Source: Dryomyza anilis (Eukaryota > Arthropoda > Insecta > Diptera > Dryomyzidae). Taken from it: 64,000 nucleotides of DNA. Within the stretch, counting starts at the first letter, position 1, and the number at the start of each line of letters is the position of its first letter. Location: NCBI GenBank assembly GCA_951804985.1, contig OX638132.1, forward strand, positions 44,430,791 through 44,494,790, written 5' to 3'. Below, piece after piece: positions 58,237-64,000 of this stretch. Position numbers and translations under genes: made by a program. Under the pieces are notes generated by a model. It worked only from the letters and a program-made list of their open reading frames with translations. It was not told the DNA's origin and did not search any database.

Positions 58237-58268
58237 ATCTTGATATTTTCCTTCCGTATTTTTTTTAA

Positions 58269-58340
58269 TACTAGCTGGACCCGTGCACGACTCGTGCAAA
58301 GATTTTGTAAATGCAAGAATATGGAGCAATTTTATTAATA
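58269..58340 (+). repeat. Dispersed repeat X, copy 2, left part
   Basis: Begins 'actagctggacccgtgcac', as at 21525, and is interrupted by gypsy G2. A further part of X appears on the far side of G2 at 63291-63420. Confidence 0.7.
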
Positions 58341-58888
58341 TTGTTACGAAAATTCATTCTACGGAAAACTGTTCTACGAGTTCGTATTACTGGATTGCGT
58401 ACAAAATAAAAACACACTTATATTTGGTTTTAACTAGTATTATTTCACCTAGAATTAATTAACATTATTTAATTAAATAAGAACTGATAGAATATTCACT
58501 ATTATCAATTGCTGAATTTCTACAATTTAGCTTTACAATGTTCATTTACGACACGCACTAGTTCACTATCAAATCACAACTGAAGTAGTGTGCCTCAGAT
58601 GTGGCCCCTATATATACTGCATGCATCAGTTCGACACGCATCGACCAGCATCGACTTGTTTCGAGAACCTTCTACTCGTTTCATGAATGACGCATGCTGT
58701 TGGAATCTCATTCGCATTCATGTGTTTTAATGTGCTGATCTTCCATCTCTTTCTCGCACATTGCTTAGTGCGCTGAATGATCTTCCGTCTCTTTCTAACA
58801 CATTGCTTAGTGCGCTGAATTGTCTTGCGTCTCATTTGGTATTGTTGATTGCTTGCACTATGGGGCAAATTACATCTTTTCGTAACAT
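58341..58888 (-). mobile_element. 3' LTR of Ty3/gypsy element G2
   Basis: Starts TGTTACGAAA at 58888 and ends TTTCGTAACA at 58341 on the minus strand; the two tips are inverted 10-mers. A TATA-like 'tatatatagggg' lies near 58615. Two copies of 'cacattgcttagtgcgctga' occur at about 58757 and 58800. The part 58341-58590 matches the partial 5' LTR at 63070-63290. Confidence 0.85.
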
Positions 58889-58909
58889 TGCTCTTCACCT
58901 AAATCTGTT

Positions 58910-59473
58910 CGTCCCGAACAGATGTTAATCCTTTCTCTCTCCATACCGTGCCAACCTTTCCAAATAGTCAATAACGAAAACGACATACTGAGTACCCGTA
59001 TCACTGATTGGAAACGGCCCAGCGACATCCATGGCAATACGCTCGAATGGTGCTCCCATGTTGACTGTTGGTCCTTTTGCTGTTACACATTGCTGGCAAC
59101 TGCGAATCCAATCGGCGACTGACTCTTGGCATCAAACCCAATAAAAACGTTTCTTTATCTTCTCGACCGTTTTATTAATGCCCAAATGACCTCCACTATA
59201 TCCACCATGGTATTCCGCTAATAACTCTTTTATTTTTGACTTGGGAACAACAATCAAACTTCGAGCGAAGGTGACATCTTCATTTTCCCATACACGATAT
59301 AAGCAACCATCTTGTAGCTTTAAGCTCTGCCACAGTGTCCAGTCATCTTTATGGTATGATGGTTTTCTTTGCTGTTCCATGAACATCATGATTTTTGTAA
59401 GATCGGTATCACCTTTTTGATCAATTTGGATTTCTTCCGGAATCCATTTTTCATCGGGTAAAACATTCAGCAA
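58910..59473 (-). pseudogene. Gypsy G2 integrase N-terminal part
   Basis: The open frame 59473-59132 has 'DGCLYRVWENEDV' and 'EYHGGYSGGHLGINKTVEKI', giving the histidines of the HHCC zinc-binding domain. After a frame change, 'FASCQQCVTAKGPTV' supplies the two cysteines. 'PFERIAMDVAGPFP' has the first catalytic Asp (about 59040), then 'QYVVFVIDYLERLARY'. The sequence ends near 58920 without the second Asp and Glu, so strand transfer would be impossible. Confidence 0.8.
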
Positions 59474-59521
59474 ACGAATGTCAATAACGTTTTCTTTTCC
59501 TTCTGCTCTTAGACAATGTCT

Positions 59522-59785
59522 TCATTCAAGTTTACAAGGACGCCGTGACAGAGCATCTGCATTTCCATGATGACTTCCTTTACGATGTTCGATGGTGAAA
59601 TCGTAGCTTTGTAGTCTCTCTATCGAACGCGCTGCAGCGTGATCGGTTCTTAAGTGAAACTGTTGTCCGTAAAAATATTTGTGGAAATCACTTTCAATTA
59701 CAGCAAGAAGCTTCCTCCTGGTGACACAGAAATTTTGTTTGTAATTTGGTTTTACTGTAGTATGCGATAACTGTTTCTTGTCCAT
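59522..59785 (-). pseudogene. Gypsy G2 RNase H
   Basis: Open frame with 'TRRKLLAVIESDFHKYFYGQ', 'FHLRTDHAAARS' and 'YDFTIEHRKGSHHGNADALS'. These are the E, D and H-region motifs of gypsy RNase H. The upstream tether (59990-59790) is frame-broken. It lies directly before integrase. Confidence 0.85.
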
Positions 59786-59999
59786 TGATCACTTGAGAGA
59801 GAACTCCGCCTATTCCGTATCCACTTGCATCCGTATAAAGTATAAATTTCTCACCTGAAATTGGATACGCAAGAATTGGTATCCAATTCTAGTTATTTTA
59901 ATTTCAAAAAGAACCTTTCATGATCATCGCCCAATTGAAATGCGTGGTTCTTTTTTGTCAACTCATGGCAAAACCTGTAAAAAATCAACTGTAGTATGT

Positions 60000-60814
60000 A
60001 CATAGCCCCAAGAAACTTCGTAGGTCATGTAGATTTTGCGGTCTGGGCCACTCCTTTACTGCAACTATTTTATCTTCATCGGTATGCAGTGGTAACTCGA
60101 TGACCCTGAAACTTGACCTCTTTCTTGAAAAGTGAGCATTTCTTTGGGAAATGTTGTAGACCCGCACTTTTCGATCTAAGGAATACTTCCTCTAGATTTC
60201 TTAGATGTTCGTTGAAATCCTTACCCATAACAATTATGTCATCAAGGTATACTAGGCATGTTTTCGAGTGTAAACCTCTTAATACGTGCTCCATTAACCG
60301 CTCGAATGTTGCTGGGGCATTGCATAGTCCGGACGGCATAACCAAAAATTGCCATAGTCCATCTCCAGTACGGAATGCGGTCTTCTTTCGATCTTTCTTT
60401 TCGATTTCTACTTGCCAGTAACCGCTTTGCAAGTCCAACGTGGAAAACCACTTAGCATTTGATAGTGATTCTTGGCAATGGATAACTATCTTTGGTGACA
60501 TCATTAAGTTTTCGGTAATCAACGCAGAACCGAATACTACCGTCCTTCTTTTTCACCAATACTGCTGGTGAACTCCATGGACTCTCAGATGGTTCCACCA
60601 CGCCATTTGTGAGCATTTCTTCAACCAAATGTGATACTTCCTCTCTTTTCGCAAGTAGTATCCTTCTTGATGTTTGACGAATTGGGTTAGAATCACCAGT
60701 GTCTATTCGATGTTTTACAATGTCAGTTCTGCCATACTTTTGGCACTTTTCAGCAAATATACACCGATATGTATCAATTAGCTTTTGCATTTGACTGTTT
60801 TCTTTGGCAGCCAA
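60000..60814 (-). pseudogene. Gypsy G2 reverse transcriptase
   Basis: Overlapping open frames: 60814-60452 with '[16 protein letters not shown]', '[20 protein letters not shown]' and '[14 protein letters not shown]'; 60522-60076 with 'WFSTLDLQSGYWQVEI' (motif A), 'FLVMPSGLCNAPATFERLM' and the active site 'CLVYLDDIIVMG' (about 60240); then 'EWPRPQNLHDLRSFLGLCTY' (about 60030). The first two frames meet at 'YPLPRI', where a frameshift replaces the expected continuation. All catalytic residues are present. Confidence 0.88.
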
Positions 60815-60823
60815 ATCCTTCGT

Positions 60824-61600
60824 CTACTCATTTATAAACCTGTGAGTAGATTGTTTGATTATTTGAGGTGTGACATAGTCCTTTGATGCATTTGACTCGC
60901 AATTTATAATCGCTGATGCCTCCTGATACTGGCCTATCACCGTTCCCTTTTTGATTAATTTTGACGGTACAATTCTGTCTTTCTCCGTTTCAACAAGTGT
61001 TCTTCCTACCACTATGTTACTTTTATCCAAATCTTCGTTAGCTTCAATAACCCACAACTTGTATATCCCACAATCTCCATTTAATTTCGCCCAAACAATT
61101 GCTTCTGAATTTGGTGGTATTTTTCTATTTTTATGAGCAATAACTTGTTTAATTTTCACAATCAATGTTTAGTTGGATCTCCGTGTTGGCGTAACTCAAA
61201 ATTTTTCTTGTTAAATCTAGTGTGAAACCGTTCCTTATCATGAAGTCCATGCTAAGTATTACTTCGTCTACATTTCCGCAACTATAAAATCATGCTCAAC
61301 TGTCGTAGTACCAATCGTGATTTTCTTGGTAATCTTTCCTATGATGTAGCTGTTTGCAATCTTATTCCTAAAAGCGGCTCCACTTCGTCCTTAACAAGGT
61401 TACTTCTTATTATTGAGTGTGAAGCTCCCGTATCGAATGTTACCATATATGCTGTACAATCAAAGTGTCCTTTAACAGTTAAGCTATTTGGTTTTCGACC
61501 AATTTGTGAAATGGAGATTCTGGGGCAATCGGTTTTGGGAGTCAGATCGTGTCCCTCAGAATTAATTCGTTTTAGTTTAACGATTGATTAAAATTTACTT
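60824..61600 (-). pseudogene. Gypsy G2 protease and pro-RT spacer
   Basis: 'CTAYMVTFDTGASHSIIRSN' at about 61465-61405 is the aspartic protease active site (DTGA). After broken stretches, the open frame 61165-60824 ('MIVKIKQVIAHKNRKIPPNS' and 'IVVGRTLV') is the spacer found between protease and RT in many insect gypsy elements. Confidence 0.75.
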
Positions 61601-61609
61601 TATTTTGGA

Positions 61610-62869
61610 CATGATCCTGTCTTTCTTCTTGTCTGGGTTCATCTGCAGATTTATATATTGAGCGCTTGCGTTTTTTACGACAGTCACGTGCCACAGTTGT
61701 AACATCTACCTTTAAATTGGGTGTCTCGGTTGACAGCCGTGTGATCTGGTTTAGCTCCACTTTTTATTGCTTGGCAAATTACTTGAAGTAGGTCTTCATT
61801 CTCCACATCTATTTTACGGAACTTTGGCGCTGGGCGGCACAACAGTTACAGTTTCCGTAAATATCACTTTCGGTATAGGGATTGCTGCCCGTTTGCCTCT
61901 GGATCCCGTATGCCATCGATGAACGCATTTATTGAATCCGCATACGACAAATGCGCAAGACTCTCAACGTCCGCTGCATACGCCTGCAATGTTTCATCAT
62001 TTCGTTGTATTCGGCCCTTCAGTTCCATCCTGTAGATCTGCTGCATGTGATCAGTGCCATCTTTGCGCTGCAATGCACCAATAACCACTGTGTAACTATT
62101 TTCTTTCTTTCTGGAACTGTCTGCAATACTTCGGCTGCGCCTCCTTTTAGCGCCACGATAAGTGCGGCTACGCTATCCTCATTGTTCCATCGATTACGTA
62201 CTGCCGTAGTCTCAAATTGCAGCTTGAAAATGTTGAACGCTATGGTTCATACATCGGCGATTTCAACCTCGTACCACTGACAACATGCAGAGATGGTCCA
62301 CTTAGCTGTAGTAAATTGACATCTTCTTGTATTTGTCTACAATGTCATTATATGTGCCTCAAGTTCGTTTACTTACCATGGAGTGTATTGGAGACTTCCA
62401 GAAGCTGCTTCGAATGTTCTTGAAGCTGTTCGGTATTTTCCTGAAGTTTCTGCTCTATTTTATTAGAATTTTCTTGAAGTTGTTTGCAATTTTCTAGATA
62501 TTTTTGATCCATTTTGTTTGAATTTCCTTGAAACTGTTGTTGTATTGCTCCGAGCAACTGGCTCATTCTTGAAGTTGTTTGGAATTTTCTAGATATTTTT
62601 GATCCATTTTGTTTGAATTTCCTTGAAACTGTTGTTGTATTGCTCATATCAAAACTTTGGGACTGTACTTTTTGCTCCATGTCCACACTTTTCGATGACG
62701 CTGTTGCAGCTTCCACTTCAAACTCGTGCTCTGCGAGGTCAATGCCTTGGTTCTCTAACTCCTCCATTAGTCACTTTTGTAGCTTTACTTTCGTGCCTGC
62801 AGTTGCAATATTATGAATCGCCAGCTCCTTATTTAGCTGGTCGACTTTAGGTTGTTCCAATTTAACCAT
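61610..62869 (-). pseudogene. Gypsy G2 gag
   Basis: ATG 62869 starts 'MVKLEQPKVDQLNKELAIHN', a SAP-like DNA-binding opening. A stop after about 30 codons is followed by 62767-62369, rich in 'QENSNKIEQKLQENTEQLQ' heptad-like repeats (coiled coil). The capsid-like piece 62088-61864 has 'RMELKGRIQRNDETLQAYA' and 'FIDGIRDPE'. A worn zinc knuckle 'KGRCYNCGT' lies near 61700. Gag would assemble particles; this copy is interrupted several times. The segment 62480-62530 is partly duplicated at 62580-62630. Confidence 0.78.
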
Positions 62870-62892
62870 TTTGTATCACAATCCCACTTCTA

Positions 62893-63060
62893 ATGCCCGT
62901 AACTTCAACGAGTAGATATCTATTGGTGTTCGTACCGAACAGATATCTCTTACCTATCCGGTGTTTTTACTCCTTAACTATGCGTTGAAGTTACGAAATT
63001 TTGCTTACACGATAGATAACTAAGCACCAGTAGATATCTATTCGTTGAAGTTACGGGCAT
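62893..63060. mobile_element. Hairpin MITE in the G2 leader
   Basis: 168 bp with arms GCCCGTAACTTCAACGA and TCGTTGAAGTTACGGGC, extending to about 34 bp with 'agatatcta' words. It lies between the G2 5' LTR/primer-binding region and the gag ATG. An 'at' pair on both sides may be a 2-bp target duplication. The central part repeats 'cgttgaagttacg' once more. Confidence 0.75.
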
Positions 63061-63069
63061 AAAACCAAT

Positions 63070-63290
63070 GCTAAGAAAATTCAGTCTACGGAAAATTGTT
63101 CTACGAGTTCGTATCACTGGATTGTGCAAAAAAAAAAAAATAGTATTATTCAACTAGTATTAATTAACTTTATTTAATTAAATAACAACTTAAAGAATAT
63201 TTACTTTATAAACTGCTGCATTTCTACAATTTAGCTTTACAATGTTCACTCACGAGACGTACTAGTTCACTATCAAATCACAACTGAAGT
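63070..63290 (-). mobile_element. Partial 5' LTR of gypsy G2
   Basis: Matches 58341-58590 of the 3' LTR ('ttctacgagttcgtatcactggatt', shortened here, through 'gttcactatcaaatcacaac'). It ends 'cttagca' on the minus strand, where the 3' LTR has 'cgtaaca'. Just inside follows 'ttggttttat', a TGG-type primer-binding site. The U3 half is missing. Confidence 0.8.
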
Positions 63291-63420
63291 GAGGGACCCG
63301 TGCTTCGCTGTTGATGTTTTTTATTGGTTTTATAAATGTAGTAACGAAAATAAAAATAATATTCCCCCAAAACCACTTTTCTCAAAGACAATTCTTTCGC
63401 AGACAGTGTGTTGTGAATTA
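63291..63420 (+). repeat. Dispersed repeat X, copy 2, right part
   Basis: 'acccgtgcttcgctgttgat' through 'ttttataaatgtagtaac' and 'agacaattctttcgcagac' follow 21610-21740. Together with 58269-58340 it brackets gypsy G2. Confidence 0.7.
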
Positions 63421-63474
63421 GACACACAAAGTTTTTCTTTTCTTATGGATATTCACTATTCACACAATTTTGGA

Positions 63475-64000
63475 TGTTGCTGTACATATGTTGAGCGCAT
63501 CATGTTTATATCATGTTGTACAGCAACACGTTCTTAGCATTGTCTCAACGCTTCACGTTGGCAACAATGATAATAATTTGGCAAAGCGCTAAAAGTTTGC
63601 TTAGACCACAACTCTTTCAAGTTATCTTGCACAATTAACAGAGGCTTGCAATATAATTTTTAATTGCATGATAAAGGTGCTATGTTAAAATAAGCAGAGC
63701 AGCGTTTGCCAACAATTCTGCTATTTCGCAATTGGTGTCAGCCAAAAACTGCAAGTCGGACTTTCTTCAAAAGTCTTACTTACTTACTTAAATGGCCCTT
63801 ACAACCGTGGGTCGGTTTTGGCCGCTGAAAGTCACGCTTCAAAAGTCACGTAGACCAAAACTGAGTGAAAGTGAAAACTCACTAGAACATAGTTAACATA
63901 GAATTTAAGTGAAACATGCAACGAAGGTATTGTTAAGACCTTTCGTTGCAATTGAAGAGTGTAGTTTAATAAACCTCAAGTGGAGATAATAAGTAATAAA
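63475..64000 (+). other. LTR-like stretch at the window end
   Basis: Begins with a hairpin TGTTGCTGTACA...TGTACAGCAACA (63475-63528). It later has 'gtgaaagtgaaaactcac' and 'taataaacc', as in the R/U5 region of an LTR on the plus strand. It is cut by a 61-bp LINE tail. The right end is outside the window, so the call is tentative. Confidence 0.35.
63776..63836 (-). mobile_element. 61-bp 3' tail of the RTE-like LINE
   Basis: 'ttacttacttacttaaatgg' through 'gggtcggttttggccgctg' matches 49468-49520. It is flanked by a perfect 11-bp duplication CTTCAAAAGTC (63765-63775 and 63837-63847), the mark of target-primed reverse transcription with extreme 5' truncation. Confidence 0.85.

Larger units (their letters stand above)
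42830..58240 (-). mobile_element. Ty3/gypsy retrotransposon G1 with nested insertions
   Basis: One element read from high to low coordinate. Gag start is at 58236, gag middle at 58010-57890, protease at about 57060-56800, RT start at 56520-56235 and RNase H end at 56230-56130. The integrase zinc-binding domain is at 56080-55810, the integrase core and end at 53735-52910, the 3' region at 52900-52706 and 49460-49099, and the polypurine tract and 3' LTR at 43974-42830. Insertions that stretch it: inverted-repeat insert 53745-55805, RTE-like LINE 49466-52705, hAT A copy 2 43983-49090. Most of RT/RNase H is deleted. No 5' LTR was recognised. Confidence 0.75.
58341..63290 (-). mobile_element. Ty3/gypsy retrotransposon G2
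   Basis: Partial 5' LTR (63290-63070), leader with an inserted hairpin MITE, gag from ATG 62869, protease, RT, RNase H, integrase start, then the 3' LTR. Coding is broken by stops, and the integrase core is lost between 58920 and the LTR. The 5' LTR lacks U3: repeat X continues directly at 63291, so a deletion took the LTR start and part of X. Confidence 0.85.

Noticed and set aside
42412..64000. Upstream Snap25 exons with the cysteine cluster
   Set aside because: No CCGIC...PCN-type sequence was found on the minus strand; presumed to lie right of the window, though a short exon could have been missed by eye.

Overview
This is an AT-rich eukaryotic window from an insect, most likely a schizophoran (higher) fly. 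The host-gene evidence is two spliced exons on the minus strand, at 42283-42411 and 13279-13423. They encode consecutive pieces of the neuronal SNARE protein SNAP-25: the linker, then most of the C-terminal SNARE helix. Reading phases match across an intron of about 28.9 kb. The earlier exons (first SNARE helix, palmitoylated cysteine cluster) and the last small exon were not recognised and probably lie outside the window. Everything else I can identify is mobile DNA or unassigned AT-rich intron sequence. No rRNA gene, intact tRNA gene, CRISPR array or bacterial-type operon was seen.

Layout. 1-4843: decayed LOA-type non-LTR retrotransposon (+). 4841-6480: short repeat and a Jockey/CR1-like relic (-). 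6646-11247: long-inverted-repeat element carrying two nested hAT-type insertions. 11801-13000: MITEs. 13279-13423: Snap25 exon. 13702-17524: palindromic MITE, a 461-bp tandem duplication and a Harbinger-type MITE. 17598-24008: a short inverted-repeat element blown up by a 5.2-kb hAT element with a decayed transposase, itself carrying a further insertion, and by a second hAT MITE. 26927-28283: hAT-type fold-back element with two opposed minisatellite arrays. 28438-30234: possible DNA transposon with a decayed transposase-like gene and a tRNA-derived SINE. 31300-35826: second LOA-type element (+), internally shuffled. 37011-39465: another copy of the first LOA family, split by inserts. 39490-40915: Penelope-like element (-). 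40890-41660: Jockey-like RT fragment (-). 42283-42411: Snap25 exon.

42830-58240 is one Ty3/gypsy element (G1, -) stretched by a hAT insertion (43983-49090, carrying two DINE-1-like copies), an RTE-like LINE (49466-52705, carrying a solo LTR) and an inverted-repeat insert (53745-55805). A second Ty3/gypsy (G2, -, 58341-63290) sits inside a small repeat (X) next to the G1 gag start. The window closes with an LTR-like stretch split by a 61-bp LINE tail.

The elements do not form a pathway with Snap25; they are the filling of its introns. Their value is the nesting order. Six hAT-type insertions keep perfect 8-bp target duplications, so boundaries and relative ages can be read directly. LOA elements run antisense to Snap25; the gypsy, RTE, Penelope and Jockey-like elements run in the sense direction. 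All transposon coding regions seen are broken by stops, frameshifts or deletions.
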